DNA of 64,000 nucleotides from Pseudarthrobacter sp. IC2-21. Its GTDB lineage: Bacteria > Actinomycetota > Actinomycetes > Actinomycetales > Micrococcaceae. The notes below the pieces were generated by a model. It was not told where the DNA came from. It saw nothing but the letters and a program-made list of their open reading frames with translations, and ran no database searches. Positions 1 to 14,422 of this stretch are shown one piece after another. How positions within the stretch are numbered: the first letter of the stretch is position 1; every line of letters starts with the position of its first letter. The stretch covers positions 1,798,001 to 1,862,000 of the forward strand of contig NZ_CP139145.1 of NCBI RefSeq assembly GCF_034048115.1. Direction: 5' to 3'. The translations under genes were made by a program, and so were the position numbers.

Positions 1-807
1 GATGACATCAATGCCGGTGTCAGGGAGGATATGGAAGCCAGGAAGCGTCTGGTTTCCCTCGCGGAACTGAAGGAACGGGCACTCGCAGCCGCACCGGCGC
101 GTGACGCGTGGGCAGCACTTGGCGGCCCCGCGGCACTCCGCGACGAGCTCAAGGTGATCGCCGAAATCAAGCGCCGCAGTCCCTCGAAGGGTGACCTCGC
201 CACCATCGTGGATCCGGCGTCACTGGCCGTGCAGTATGCCGACGGCGGCGCCGCCGTGATCAGTGTCCTCACCGAAAAGCGGCGGTTCAACGGCTCACTC
301 GCTGACCTGGACGCCGTCCGCGCCAGCGTGGATGTCCCCTTGCTCCGCAAAGACTTCACCGTGGACGAATACCAGATCTGGGAGGCCCGTGCCCACGGCG
401 CCGACCTGATCCTGCTGATCGTGGCTTCACTCTCGGACAGCGAGCTCCGGGACTTCAGTGCCCTCAGCCGCGAGCTGGGCATGAACGTGCTGGTGGAAAC
501 GCACACGGAAGAGGAAATCGCCCGTGCCGTGGCGGCTGAGGCGCGCATCATCGGCGTCAACGTCCGCAACCTCAAAACGCTCGACGTCGACCGTTCCGTT
601 TTCGCCTCACTCGCCGGCCTGATCCCCGCCGAAGCGCTGGTTGTCGCCGAATCCGGCGTGCGCGGTGTGGACGATGTGTCGCATTACGCGGCGAGCGGTG
701 CCAACGCGATCCTGGTGGGCGAAGCCCTGGTGAGCGATTCGACTCCGCGGGAGCGGATCGCAGAGTTCACCGCGGCCGGCGCTGCCGCCATCGCCGCGCG
801 GGCCTAG
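1..807 (+). CDS. trpC: Indole-3-glycerol phosphate synthase TrpC (5' end outside window)
   Basis: TrpC converts 1-(2-carboxyphenylamino)-1-deoxyribulose-5-phosphate to indole-3-glycerol phosphate in tryptophan synthesis. The reading frame is open from base 1 (DDINAGVREDMEARKR), which matches the usual TrpC N-terminus, so the ATG at 31 is internal and the true start lies just outside the window. The TIM-barrel motif EIKRRSPSKGDL, the LLRKDF strand, the ENV-type strand IIGVNVRNL and the C-terminal phosphate-binding stretch AESGV...ANAILVGEAL are all present. It is the first gene here of a trpC-trpB-trpA-lgt run. Nearly the whole of the usual ~270 aa is visible. Certain apart from the missing start. 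Confidence 0.97.
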   Translation, partial: DDINAGVREDMEARKRLVSLAELKERALAAAPARDAWAALGGPAALRDELKVIAEIKRRSPSKGDLATIVDPASLAVQYADGGAAVISVLTEKRRFNGSLADLDAVRASVDVPLLRKDFTVDEYQIWEARAHGADLILLIVASLSDSELRDFSALSRELGMNVLVETHTEEEIARAVAAEARIIGVNVRNLKTLDVDRSVFASLAGLIPAEALVVAESGVRGVDDVSHYAASGANAILVGEALVSDSTPRERIAEFTAAGAAAIAARA

Positions 808-880
808 CCCGCAACGCCGGTCCCGGTGCGGGCCGAACAAAACTTTCTGAACAATCAACTGGAACAGGACGGTGAGACTG

Positions 881-2209
881 ATGGTTGATGCACCCTCAGG
901 GCACGTTGACGAGAATACGGCGGAAGCCTTCCTGCAGGGCGCGTCGCTGAAGCACGCCCCGGGGCCCTACTTCGGGAACTACGGCGGACGCTGGATGCCC
1001 GAGTCCCTGATCGCCGCGCTGGACGAGCTCGAGGACACGTTTGACAAGGCAAAGGCTGATCCGGACTTTGTTGCCCAGATTGCTGACCTGAACAAAAATT
1101 ACTCAGGCCGACCGTCCCTGCTGACGGAGGCGAAACGGTTTGCCGAGCATGCCGGGGGAGTTCGGGTCTTCCTCAAGCGCGAGGACCTCAACCACACCGG
1201 ATCGCACAAGATCAACAACGTCCTGGGGCAGGCGCTGCTTGCCAAGCGCATGGGCAAGACCCGCATCATCGCCGAAACGGGCGCAGGCCAACACGGCGTC
1301 GCCAGTGCCACCGCCGCCGCCCTCCTGGGCCTGGAATGCGTGGTGTACATGGGCGCTGAGGACTGCCGCCGCCAGGCCCTGAACGTGGCACGGATGGAAC
1401 TGCTGGGTGCCACCGTGGTTCCTGTGACGAGCGGATCCCAGACGCTCAAGGACGCCATCAACGAAGCCCTGCGGGACTGGGTGGCCAACGTGGACCACAC
1501 CCATTACCTGCTCGGCACCGCTGCCGGCGCCCACCCGTTCCCCGCCATGGTCCGCTACTTCCATGAGGTGATCGGCGAGGAAGCCCGCGCCCAGATCCTG
1601 GAGCAGGCCGGCAAGCTGCCCGACGCCGTCTGTGCCTGCATCGGCGGCGGCTCCAACGCCATCGGCATCTTCCACGGGTTCCTCGACGACCCCTCCGTGA
1701 GGATCTTCGGCTTCGAAGCCGGCGGCGACGGTGTGGACACCGGCCGGCACGCAGCCACCATCACCCTGGGCAAGCCGGGCGTCCTGCACGGAGCCCGCTC
1801 CTACCTCATGCAGGACGACGACGGCCAGACCATCGAGTCCCACTCCATCTCCGCAGGGCTGGACTACCCCGGCGTCGGGCCCGAACATGCCTACCTGGCC
1901 GACATCGGACGGGTCAGCTACGAGCCCATTACGGACAGCGAAGCCATGGACTCCTTCCGGCTGCTGTGCCGCACCGAGGGCATTATCCCGGCCATCGAAT
2001 CGGCGCACGCCCTCGCGGGCGCCATCAAAGTGGGGCAGCGGCTCGCGGCCGAGGCTGAGGAGTCCGGCGGCAACGCCTCGGAGAAGATCATCATCGTGAA
2101 CCTGTCCGGCCGCGGCGACAAGGACGTGGCCCAGGCTGCGGAATGGTTCGACCTGCTCGACAAGAATTCACCGGAAGCCGAAATCGGCAAAGAGGGGGAG
2201 CAGCTGTGA
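881..2209 (+). CDS. trpB: Tryptophan synthase beta chain
   Basis: TrpB is the PLP enzyme that condenses indole with serine to make tryptophan, acting in an alpha2beta2 complex with TrpA. Visible motifs are the PLP lysine in [10 protein letters not shown] (about residue 110), the phosphate-binding loop GGGSNAIG, and the TrpB N-terminal signature [13 protein letters not shown]. Length is about 442 aa, normal for the family. I chose the ATG at 881. A GTG at 872 is in frame, but the purine-rich GGAACAGGA at 861-869 is too close to it and better spaced for 881. The stop overlaps the trpA start, indicating translational coupling. Confidence 0.97.
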   Translation: MVDAPSGHVDENTAEAFLQGASLKHAPGPYFGNYGGRWMPESLIAALDELEDTFDKAKADPDFVAQIADLNKNYSGRPSLLTEAKRFAEHAGGVRVFLKREDLNHTGSHKINNVLGQALLAKRMGKTRIIAETGAGQHGVASATAAALLGLECVVYMGAEDCRRQALNVARMELLGATVVPVTSGSQTLKDAINEALRDWVANVDHTHYLLGTAAGAHPFPAMVRYFHEVIGEEARAQILEQAGKLPDAVCACIGGGSNAIGIFHGFLDDPSVRIFGFEAGGDGVDTGRHAATITLGKPGVLHGARSYLMQDDDGQTIESHSISAGLDYPGVGPEHAYLADIGRVSYEPITDSEAMDSFRLLCRTEGIIPAIESAHALAGAIKVGQRLAAEAEESGGNASEKIIIVNLSGRGDKDVAQAAEWFDLLDKNSPEAEIGKEGEQL

Positions 2210-3015
2210 GCACGGCGCAACTGACCAGCAAATCCGCAGCTGCGATTGACAAGGCGCGTGCCGAAGGGCGCGCGGCGCTCATCGGCTACCTCCCGGCCGG
2301 CTTCCCGGACGTCGAGCAGACCATCGCCGCCGGAATCGCCCTGGCCGAAAACGGCGCGGACCTCATCGAAATCGGCATCCCCTACTCGGACCCGGTCATG
2401 GACGGTCCCGTCATCCAGGCGGCTACCACCGAAGCGCTGGCCAAGGGCTTCCACGTCCGGCAGGTCTTCGACGTCGTTGCCGGCATCACCAGCAAGACCG
2501 ACGCTGCAGTCCTGGTCATGACGTACTGGAATCCCGTGGTCCGGATGGGCGTGGATGAATTCGCGCGCAAGCTGGCCGAGGCCGGGGGAGCCGGGCTGAT
2601 CACGCCGGACCTCATTCCGGACGAAGCATCAGAATGGTTCGAGGCCTCGGACAAGTACGGGCTGGACCGGGTGTTCCTCGTGGCACCCTCCTCCACCCCG
2701 GAACGGATGAAGCGCACCGTTGATGCCAGCCGCGGTTTCGTCTACGCGGTATCCATCATGGGTGTGACGGGTGCCCGCACCTCCGTCAGCAGCGCAGCGA
2801 AGGACGTGGTTGCCGCCGCGCATCACGCCGGCGCCGAACGTGTATGCGTGGGGCTCGGAGTTTCGAACGCCGACCAGGTCCGCGAGATCGCCGCCTACGC
2901 CGAGGGCGTCATCGTGGGCACGGCGCTCGTCGCCGCAATCCGCGACGGCGGTGTTCCCGCCGTCGCAGATCTGACCCGCGACCTCAGTTCGGGCCTCGCC
3001 CGGGAAGTAGCCTAA
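2206..3015 (+). CDS. trpA: Tryptophan synthase alpha chain
   Basis: TrpA cleaves indole-3-glycerol phosphate to indole and glyceraldehyde 3-phosphate and channels indole to TrpB. The family motif appears as [14 protein letters not shown]. Catalytic Glu and Asp are at about residues 55 and 66, keeping the normal 11-residue spacing. The C-terminal glycine-rich phosphate loop ([19 protein letters not shown]) is present. The frame is open further upstream inside trpB, but the GTG at 2206 overlaps the trpB TGA by the usual GTGA arrangement and follows a strong ribosome site (AGAGGGGGAG at 2191-2200), giving 269 aa. Cotranscribed with trpB. Confidence 0.97.
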   Translation: MSTAQLTSKSAAAIDKARAEGRAALIGYLPAGFPDVEQTIAAGIALAENGADLIEIGIPYSDPVMDGPVIQAATTEALAKGFHVRQVFDVVAGITSKTDAAVLVMTYWNPVVRMGVDEFARKLAEAGGAGLITPDLIPDEASEWFEASDKYGLDRVFLVAPSSTPERMKRTVDASRGFVYAVSIMGVTGARTSVSSAAKDVVAAAHHAGAERVCVGLGVSNADQVREIAAYAEGVIVGTALVAAIRDGGVPAVADLTRDLSSGLAREVA

Positions 3016-3021
3016 GCCACA

Positions 3022-4230
3022 ATGCAGATCCTCCTTCAGGCCGCCGCCGCGGTGCCGGCCAGCATCCCGAGCCCGGACTGGTCCGGCTTCGACATTCCGT
3101 TGCCCTGGGGGAGCCTGCGGATCCATGCCTACGCCCTGTGCATCCTCGCAGGAATCGTTCTGGGCCTGTGGCTGACCTCCGTTCGCTGGGCCCGCCGCGG
3201 CGCTCCCGAGGGCAGCGTCTGGGACATCGTCATCTGGGCGATCCCCTTCGGCATCATCGGCGGCCGGCTGTACCACGTGGTCTCTTCACCGGACCAGTAC
3301 TTCGGGCCCGGGTTCGACGGGACAGGCGACCTTTGGCTGATCCCGCAGATCCAGCGCGGCGGCCTGGGCATCTGGGGTGCCGTGGTGCTGGGCGTTGTTG
3401 GGGCCTGGATTGGCTGCCGGCGCGCGGGTGTGAAGCTGACTGCCTTCCTGGACGCGGCGGCCCCGGGCCTGCTGCTGGCCCAGGCCATCGGCAGGTGGGG
3501 GAACTACTTCAACCAGGAGCTCTTCGGCGGCCCCACCACCCTGCCGTGGGGACTGCAGATCGACGCGGACAACCCCAACTTTCCCGCCGGCATGCCGGCG
3601 GACACGCTGTTCCACCCCACGTTCCTCTATGAGTCGCTCTGGAACATCGCCGGTGTGGTGATTCTGCTGGCCCTTGACCGCAGGTTCCACTTCCGCCGGG
3701 CCAGGCTTTTCTGGCTCTACGCGATGTACTACACGCTGGGCCGGGTATGGATCGAAGCAATGCGGATCGACGATGCCGAACAGATCAATCTCTTTGGCAT
3801 CACCACCAGGCTCAACGTCTGGACCAGCATCTTCGTGTTCATCGCAGCACTGGTGGTGTTCATCCTGGTGGGGATGAAGGGCCGGCCCGAACCGGACACG
3901 CCGTACCTGGCAGGACGCGGTCCCGCCCCCGAAGCCGATGACAGCGGCAGTACATCCGGTGACGGTGACGCCGGCGATACTGGCGTGAAATCTGATGACC
4001 CTGTGGCTGCTGTTGTTCCGGCCGTCCGCAATGCGGATACCCGTGTCTCAGATAGTGAATCGCGTGATAATCTCCCTGTTATCCAAAATGGATCCGGAAA
4101 CGCTTCCACCCCAACGGAAGACGAACCGGCAGTCAGGGACGGCAAAAAGTCCGTCCCTGCGACGCCGGGCACCGGAGATTCCGGCCGTAAGGTCACGGAA
4201 TCCGCGCCGGAGGCTGGCACAAGCAAGTAG
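3022..4230 (+). CDS. lgt: Prolipoprotein diacylglyceryl transferase
   Basis: Lgt transfers diacylglycerol from phosphatidylglycerol to the lipobox cysteine of prolipoproteins at the membrane. The Lgt signature GRWGNYFNQE is at about residues 157-166, the conserved HAYAL segment is near 35 and QRGGLGIWG near 111. Several hydrophobic helices span the first 290 residues. A charged, low-complexity C-terminal tail of about 110 residues follows, making the protein longer (402 aa) than the ~280-aa E. coli enzyme; such tails are common in Actinobacteria. It starts 6 bases after the trpA stop, so it probably belongs to the trp transcript. Several lipoproteins later in the window would be clients. Confidence 0.95.
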   Translation: MQILLQAAAAVPASIPSPDWSGFDIPLPWGSLRIHAYALCILAGIVLGLWLTSVRWARRGAPEGSVWDIVIWAIPFGIIGGRLYHVVSSPDQYFGPGFDGTGDLWLIPQIQRGGLGIWGAVVLGVVGAWIGCRRAGVKLTAFLDAAAPGLLLAQAIGRWGNYFNQELFGGPTTLPWGLQIDADNPNFPAGMPADTLFHPTFLYESLWNIAGVVILLALDRRFHFRRARLFWLYAMYYTLGRVWIEAMRIDDAEQINLFGITTRLNVWTSIFVFIAALVVFILVGMKGRPEPDTPYLAGRGPAPEADDSGSTSGDGDAGDTGVKSDDPVAAVVPAVRNADTRVSDSESRDNLPVIQNGSGNASTPTEDEPAVRDGKKSVPATPGTGDSGRKVTESAPEAGTSK

Positions 4231-4375
4231 CACGCCGGCACGGCTGGGCAGCAGAGCTACCGCTCGGAGCGCCCGCACACCACAATGTCGTGGCAAACAG
4301 GGCCCGCCCGGACAGCAGATAGCCGCTGTCCGGTCAAGCCCGGGTCAGGGGCCTGCGTAACTGTTCGTTCAGCAG

Positions 4376-4400
4376 GCCTGTCTGACCTACAATTTCCTGT
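4376..4400 (+). promoter_or_regulatory. Possible gltB promoter -10 region
   Basis: The 264-bp gap between lgt and gltB contains a TACAAT hexamer at about 4388-4393, close to the consensus -10 box, about 100 bases before the gltB start. No convincing -35 box or nitrogen-regulator palindrome was seen. Tentative. Confidence 0.25.
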
Positions 4401-4494
4401 AAATAACACTTTGTTGTGCCCATCACACCGGCGCTCAGAAGTGGGGCCAACGGTGTCCCTTCCATACGTACGATCTCGAGGAAGGACGTCTTCA

Positions 4495-9097
<4,603 letters not shown>

Positions 9098-9105
<8 letters not shown>

Positions 9106-10555
9106 CCCACGCGGATTTCTAAAAGTACGCCAGCGTGAAACCCAGCCACGCCGCCCTGTTCCGGTCCGCATCATGGACTGGAAGGAAGTTTACGAGGCCC
9201 AGGAAAAGGGTGTCCTGAAGGCCCAGGCCGGCAGGTGCATGGACTGCGGCGTACCGTTCTGCCACCAGGGCTGCCCGCTGGGCAACCTGATTCCGGAGTG
9301 GAACGACCTCATGTGGCGGGACAAGGGTGAGGAAGCGATTGAGCGGCTGCATGCCACCAACAACTTCCCCGAGTGGACCGGCCGGCTGTGCCCGGCGCCC
9401 TGTGAGGCGTCCTGCGTCCTGGGGATCAACCAGCCTGCCGTCACCATCAAGCAGGTTGAAGTCTCGATCGCTGACGAGGCGTGGGAGAACGGCTGGGTCA
9501 ACCCGCTGCCTCCGACGCGCCTGACCGGGAAGACGGTTGCCGTCGTCGGGTCCGGCCCTGCCGGGCTGGCCGTGGCGCAGCAGCTGACCCGCGTGGGCCA
9601 CACTGTCGCCGTTTACGAGCGGGACGACAAGATCGGCGGGCTCCTCCGCTACGGCATCCCCGACTTCAAAATGGAGAAGGAGCAGGTGGACCGCCGCATC
9701 GAGCAGATGAAGGCGGAAGGCACCCGATTCCGGACCGGCGTCGCCGTGGGTACCGATGTGACGTGGGAGCAGCTGCGGCGCCGGTATGACGCCGTGGTGG
9801 TTGCCACCGGCGCCACCGTCCCGCGTGACCTGCCCATTCCGGGCCGGGACCTGGACGGCGTGCACTTCGCCATGGATTACCTTGTTCCCGCCAACCGCGT
9901 GGTGGCGGGGGAGAACGTGGAGAACCAGATCCACGCCAAGGGCAAGCATGTGGTGATCCTGGGCGGCGGTGATACCGGAGCCGACTGCCTCGGTACTGCG
10001 CACCGCCACGGCGCCGCCTCGGTGACCACCCTGGCCATCGGTAAGCAGCCGCCGTCGGAGCGTGCCGGGCACCAGCCCTGGCCCACATTCCCCACGCTGT
10101 TCGAAATGGCCAGCGCACACGAGGAAGGCGGCGAACGGACCTACCTCGCCTCCACCGTGGAGTTCGTGGGGGAGAACGGTAAGCTCACCGGCGTCAAGGT
10201 GGCCGAGACGGAATTCGTTGACGGCAAGCGCCTCCCCAAGGCCGGCACCGAACGGATCATCCCGGCGGACCTGGTGTTCCTGTCCCTGGGCTTCACCGGA
10301 GCCGAGCCGGCCGGCATCACCGAGCAGGTCAGCGCCGAATTCGACGGCCGCGGCAACGTGTCCCGGGACGGCTATTACATGACCAACACGGAGGGCATCT
10401 TTGTCGCGGGCGACGCCGGCCGCGGGCAGTCGCTCATTGTGTGGGCCATCGCCGAAGGGCGTGCCTGCGCAGCGGCGGTGGACAAGTTCCTCATGGGCAG
10501 CACCATCCTGCCGGCGCCGGTGGCGCCGACGGACCGTGCCATCGCCGTGCTCTGA
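9098..10555 (+). CDS. gltD: Glutamate synthase small subunit
   Basis: GltD is the NADPH-oxidising beta subunit that passes electrons through FAD and two 4Fe-4S clusters to GltB. The N-terminal cysteine clusters are visible ([17 protein letters not shown] and CPAPCEASC). They are followed by the FAD Rossmann motif [12 protein letters not shown] and the NADPH motif [12 protein letters not shown]. Length is 485 aa, normal. The GTG start at 9098 lies inside the end of gltB behind a GGAGG sequence, so the two subunits are translationally coupled. Confidence 0.97.
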
Positions 10556-10639
10556 CGGACCGTTTGACGCACGGTCAGTTCGCCTCAGGTTCACTTCCAC
10601 AACGACTTAACCAATGCAGCACACTATTAGGGTAGGTAT

Positions 10640-12124
10640 ATGAGACGCGCTAAGATTGTGGCCACTTTTGGCCCGGCAATTGCCAGCTTTGAGAACACCT
10701 TGGCGGTGTTGGAAGCCGGCGTGGACGTGGCCCGGATGAACATGAGCCACGGCGATTACTCCGTGCACGACAACACCTATGAGAATGTCCGCAAGGCTTC
10801 AGCCAAGCTGAGCAAGCCGGTGGCCATCATGGCTGACCTGCAGGGTCCGAAAATCCGCCTGGGCCGGTTTGTCGACGGTCCGCATCTGCTGGCCGAGGGT
10901 GACACGTTCACCATCACCACCGAGGATGTGCCGGGCACCAAGGAGATCTGCTCCACCACGCTCAAGAGCCTCACCGAAGACGTCAACGTGGGCGATGCCC
11001 TGCTGATCGACGACGGCAAGGTGGCCCTGCGTGCCATCGAGGTGGACGACGTCAAGGTCGTTGCCGTCGTCACCGTCGGTGGGATGGTGTCCAACAACAA
11101 GGGCATCAACCTGCCCGGTGTTGCCGTCAACGTTCCCGCGCTGAGCGAAAAAGACGAGGACGACCTGCGCTGGGCCATCCGCCGCGGTGTTGACATGGTT
11201 GCGTTGTCCTTCGTCCGCGACGCCGGAGATATTTCCCGTGTCCACGAGATCATGGACGAAGAAGGCCGCCGCGTGCCGGTCATCGCCAAGATCGAGAAGC
11301 CGCAGGCCGTGGAGCAGCTCCACGAAATCATTGACGCCTTCGACGCCATCATGGTGGCCCGTGGCGACCTCGGCGTGGAACTTCCCCTGGAGGAAGTGCC
11401 GATCGTGCAGAAGCGTGCCATTGAACTGGCGCGCCGCTGGGCCAAGCCGGTCATCGTGGCCACCCAGGTCCTCGAATCCATGATCGACAACCCGCGCCCC
11501 ACCCGCGCGGAAGCCTCTGACTGCGCGAACGCCGTCCTCGACGGTGCGGACGCGGTGATGCTTTCCGGTGAGACCAGCGTGGGCAAGTACCCGATCGAGA
11601 CCGTTAAGGTTATGGCCCGGATCATCGAATCCACCGAGGTCCACGGGCTGGAGCGCGTCCCCCCGCTGGGGACAAAGCCCAAGACCCGTGGGGGCGCCAT
11701 CACCCGCGCCGCCGTCGAAATCGCCGACCAGCTGGATGCGAAGTACATCTGCACCTTCACCCAGTCCGGCGACTCCGCACGGCGCCTGTCGCGTCTGCGC
11801 CCCATCAGGCCGGTGTTCGCGTTCACTCCGCTGGAGCACGTGTGGAACCAGCTGGCGCTGACCTGGGGGATCCAGCCGGTGCTGGTCCCCATGGTGGGCC
11901 ACACCGACGAGATGACCGCCCAGGTGGACCGCAGCCTGCTGGAAATGAAGCTGGTGAAGGATGGTGACCTGGTAGTCATCGCCGCCGGTTCGCCTCCAGG
12001 CAAGGCCGGATCCACGAACATCCTCAAGGCGCACAGGGTGGGCGACTTCGCCGACGCCGGCAGCCTCGGCGACAGCGGCACGGGTGCTCCCCGGGAGAAG
12101 CTCGGCCCCTGGCCGACGTCCTAG
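10640..12124 (+). CDS. pyk: Pyruvate kinase
   Basis: Catalyses phosphoenolpyruvate plus ADP to pyruvate plus ATP, the last step of glycolysis. The substrate motif MNMSHGDY, the active-site region KIEKPQAVEQL, the Mg/K-binding MVARGDLGVELP and the signature SGETSVGKYPIE are all present, followed by a C-terminal allosteric domain. Length is 494 aa. The ATG follows AGGGTAGG at the proper distance. The 84-bp gap after gltD leaves room for its own promoter. Transcription ends at the strong hairpin just after the stop. Confidence 0.97.
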   Translation: MRRAKIVATFGPAIASFENTLAVLEAGVDVARMNMSHGDYSVHDNTYENVRKASAKLSKPVAIMADLQGPKIRLGRFVDGPHLLAEGDTFTITTEDVPGTKEICSTTLKSLTEDVNVGDALLIDDGKVALRAIEVDDVKVVAVVTVGGMVSNNKGINLPGVAVNVPALSEKDEDDLRWAIRRGVDMVALSFVRDAGDISRVHEIMDEEGRRVPVIAKIEKPQAVEQLHEIIDAFDAIMVARGDLGVELPLEEVPIVQKRAIELARRWAKPVIVATQVLESMIDNPRPTRAEASDCANAVLDGADAVMLSGETSVGKYPIETVKVMARIIESTEVHGLERVPPLGTKPKTRGGAITRAAVEIADQLDAKYICTFTQSGDSARRLSRLRPIRPVFAFTPLEHVWNQLALTWGIQPVLVPMVGHTDEMTAQVDRSLLEMKLVKDGDLVVIAAGSPPGKAGSTNILKAHRVGDFADAGSLGDSGTGAPREKLGPWPTS

Positions 12125-12128
12125 CGGC

Positions 12129-12174
12129 TTAAACGGAAGAACCCCTGCCGGTTGGCAGGGGTTCTTCCGTTTAA
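12129..12174. terminator. Bidirectional intrinsic terminator between pyk and pdtaR
   Basis: A perfect 21-bp inverted repeat (12129-12149 with 12154-12174) around a GGTT loop. The outer TTAAA/TTTAA ends provide short T-runs on both strands, so it can serve both converging genes. Confidence 0.9.
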
Positions 12175-12203
12175 CCGGCGGAGGCTCGTGGCCTCCCGGT
12201 TGG

Positions 12204-12809
12204 CTAGTTGACCTGGTTGATGATGGTTTCGGCCACTTCGCGCATGCTGAGGCGGCGGTCCATGGAGGTCTTCTGGATCCAGCGGAACGCTTCCGGCTCC
12301 GTCAGGCCCATCTTGGTGGTCAGCAGGCTCTTGGCGCGCTCCACGAGCTTGCGGGTGGCGAACTGTTCCTGCAGGTCCGACACTTCGCTCTCGAGGGCCT
12401 TGATTTCCTCGTGCCGGGAGAGGGCGATCTCCAGGGCGGGGATGAGGTCCGCCGGGGTGAAGGGCTTGACCACGTAGGCCATGGCGCCGGCGTCGCGGGC
12501 GCGTTCCACGAGTTCCTTCTGGCTGAAGGCCGTCAGCAGGACCACCGGGGCGATGCGGGCCTTGACGATCTTCTCGGCGGCGGTGATGCCGTCCATGACG
12601 GGCATCTTCACGTCCATCAGGACCAGGTCAGGCTTGAGTTCTTCGGCGAGCTGCACGGCCTTTTCGCCGTTGTCCGCTTCGCCTACGACGTCGTACCCTT
12701 CCCCGCGCAGGATCTCGATGATGTCGAGCCGGATGAGGGTTTCATCTTCGGCCACAATGACGCGGCGCGCCGGCTGGGACGTGGGGTTTGACTCCGTCGG
12801 TTCAGTCAC
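12204..12809 (-). CDS. pdtaR: ANTAR-domain response regulator PdtaR
   Basis: Two-component response regulator that acts as an RNA-binding antiterminator, phosphorylated by the PdtaS kinase in actinobacteria. The receiver domain covers about residues 15-130, with the acidic pair ED at 21-22, phosphoacceptor Asp66 in LVLMDVKMP and the conserved Lys in YVVKPF. A coiled segment follows, then the C-terminal ANTAR helices (RAKSLLTTKMGLTEPEAF...). Length 201 aa matches the mycobacterial Rv1626 type. It converges on pyk, with the shared terminator between them. No partner kinase is in the window, as is common. Confidence 0.95.
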   Translation of the reverse strand: MTEPTESNPTSQPARRVIVAEDETLIRLDIIEILRGEGYDVVGEADNGEKAVQLAEELKPDLVLMDVKMPVMDGITAAEKIVKARIAPVVLLTAFSQKELVERARDAGAMAYVVKPFTPADLIPALEIALSRHEEIKALESEVSDLQEQFATRKLVERAKSLLTTKMGLTEPEAFRWIQKTSMDRRLSMREVAETIINQVN

Positions 12810-13012
12810 GGGATCTCCTTGGAAAGGTACGGGGGAACATCACCATTTTAGGTGCGCCCGCGGCCGTACTTTGAACTGCATGGTCTGTTGCGGCTTCAGC
12901 GGCGCGATTCTGGAATTTAGCCTATCTGCATGTAGAGTAATTCCGCGTACGTGAAGCGATCGCGTTGCTCACAATCAGCTGTGGGCGTACCGGTTTGCAT
13001 CGCGTATTCCGC

Positions 13013-13094
13013 GCCCGAGTGGCGGAATTGGCAGACGCGCCGCACTCAAAATGCGGTATCGAAAGGTGTGTGGGTTCGAGTCCCACCTCGGGCA
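13013..13094 (+). tRNA. tRNA-Leu (CAA)
   Basis: A complete class II tRNA. The acceptor stem GCCCGAG/CTCGGGC pairs perfectly, the anticodon stem CCGCA/TGCGG encloses loop CTCAAAA with anticodon CAA, a long variable arm is present, and the T-arm is GGGTTCGAGTCCC. CCA is not encoded (the 3' end reads A then CGA). It reads UUG codons. Its 3' end is the repeated core that bounds the downstream accessory elements, so it is the probable attB. Confidence 0.97.
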
Positions 13095-13140
13095 CGACGT
13101 ATTCCCTCGTCAGAGGCGATTTTGCTTTGACGTGTTGACA
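13073..13140 (+). repeat. tRNA-Leu 3' end acting as left attachment site
   Basis: The 23 bp at 13073-13095 (T-arm, acceptor stem, discriminator base and one more base) recur exactly at 45847, 54074 and 58153. Just downstream all four share a GTCAG(A/G)GGC stretch, then a GTGTNNAC half-site (here GTGTTGACA at 13132). This copy keeps the whole tRNA on its left, as expected for attL. Confidence 0.8.
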
Positions 13141-13447
13141 AAGCTTGCGATCGCGTCATCTGACGGGTTGGGTCGCGGGCTGTGGCCTGGCCGCCGCGGG
13201 GCCTATTCAGGTGTGTGGGGTGGCGGGTTCAAGTCCCTGGCTGGTGGGCCTTCCGCCTGCTGAAGTGGGGTTATGCAGTTCCTCGTTCCGGTTCTGTCGA
13301 GTGGGCCCGGGGTGGCCTACACCTATTCATGGGCCGGGGGAGCGAAGACGACATGACGTTGCGGATTATGGTTGGACCCGTTTGTTGAGAAGCGGCTTTT
13401 GTGACCTCATAGGCGCAGGGTGTGCGCGGTTTGTCTTGTCAAAGAGG

Positions 13448-13466
13448 GTGTGGACAGTGTCCACAC
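13448..13466. repeat. Perfect 19-bp palindrome GTGTGGACAGTGTCCACAC
   Basis: Same design (GTGTNNACANTGTNNACAC, preceded by an AAAGAGG purine run) as the palindromes 110 bp before the att copies at 45.8, 54.1 and 58.2 kb. Here no tRNA core lies 110 bp downstream. A looser copy, GTGTCCACTGTCAC, follows at about 13500. The 13095-13693 stretch otherwise holds no gene I can support. Confidence 0.75.
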
Positions 13467-13693
13467 TTACGTATGCTTTATTGGCGTGGTCGTAGGGCCG
13501 TGTCCACTGTCACCTCTGGTCACATGGGTTCCGAGCGCCAATGTCAGAACAGGGAGATATCAAGCTGTGACTTTCGGCGGTAAATGGCGGTGTTTTCACA
13601 GCGGTATTTGGCGCAAGCCTTAGCCCGTAAGGGGATCCCTCAGCTGCGCCACCGGTGTCCGCGCCGTGGGCTCACCCGTCGTGGCGCGAGTTC

Positions 13694-14130
13694 TCCTTAA
13701 GTTTTCTTATGCGGGTCCTGTTCATCAGAAACGGCGGAAGCGCCGAAACCCCACGTCGCCAGCGCGCCGCCAGGTAACGACGTGAGCAACAGGCCATCTC
13801 CTCCGGCGATTGTCCACGCCTCGAAATCCCGGTCGGTCGGTACATCGATACTGCTTCCATCGGCGAAGTCCAGATGAAGGACGCCTTCTTCGTCCGCGAA
13901 TCCACCCACGACAGCGGAGCGCGCGACGGAGAGCACAGGCCCCAATTGCCGAGGGTCATCCCCAGGGCCAGCAGAATTGCGCGGCCATCCGCCGTTTTAT
14001 AGGTGAAGGAGCATTCGATTCTGAGAACGAGCCCGCGTAGCGACGTGAATCCAAAGGAATAGTCGACGGTGCAGAGAGCCACCGGATCTCCGTCGACAGC
14101 TGTTAGCCATGTCCACACGACTCTTCCCAT
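13694..14130 (-). pseudogene. DUF6188-type protein, frameshifted
   Basis: Two adjacent frames together make one protein. The first half is MGRVVWTWLTAVDGD...RIECSFTYKTADG, the second GDDPRQLGPVLSV...FADGSSIDVP...GGALATWG. The join is at about 13960, where a run of four G should be five; one missing base shifts the frame. The sequence style fits DUF6188, small beta-rich proteins of unknown function common in actinobacteria; the family name is my recognition. It is a decayed gene or a sequencing error in a homopolymer. Confidence 0.6.
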
Positions 14131-14422
14131 GGACGCACCGTACCCGCGACGGACGAGCCAGGGAGAAGGCCGCGCTCTAGCGAATGACGAATTCGACCGG
14201 AGTGGTGCCGTGTCACTGGGACTCTCTTCCGACAAGGGGATCCCTCACCCGGACAGCTGGGGCCGCAAGGATCTGTTCCGGGCGGCAGAGGCCCTCTGCT
14301 TTTGTTGGAGGCCTCTTGCCCCGGTCTGTGAGTCTTGACAGCCGTGGGCCATCAGGCATCATCGGTGGTGTCTCGCTGAACGGAATTTGGGCCGCGCTGA
14401 TGACAGAATTAGGAGCTAAACA

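Noticed and set aside
4285..4494. 70-codon N-terminal extension of gltB
   Set aside because: No ribosome site, not GltB-like, and the ATG at 4495 has a strong one and gives the normal propeptide.
12129..12174. Long perfect hairpin as a possible small RNA or recombination site
   Set aside because: Position between converging genes with T-runs on both sides fits a bidirectional terminator.
13226..13260. T-arm-like GGTTCAAGTCCC as a second tRNA gene
   Set aside because: No matching acceptor or anticodon stem around it; at most a decayed att copy.
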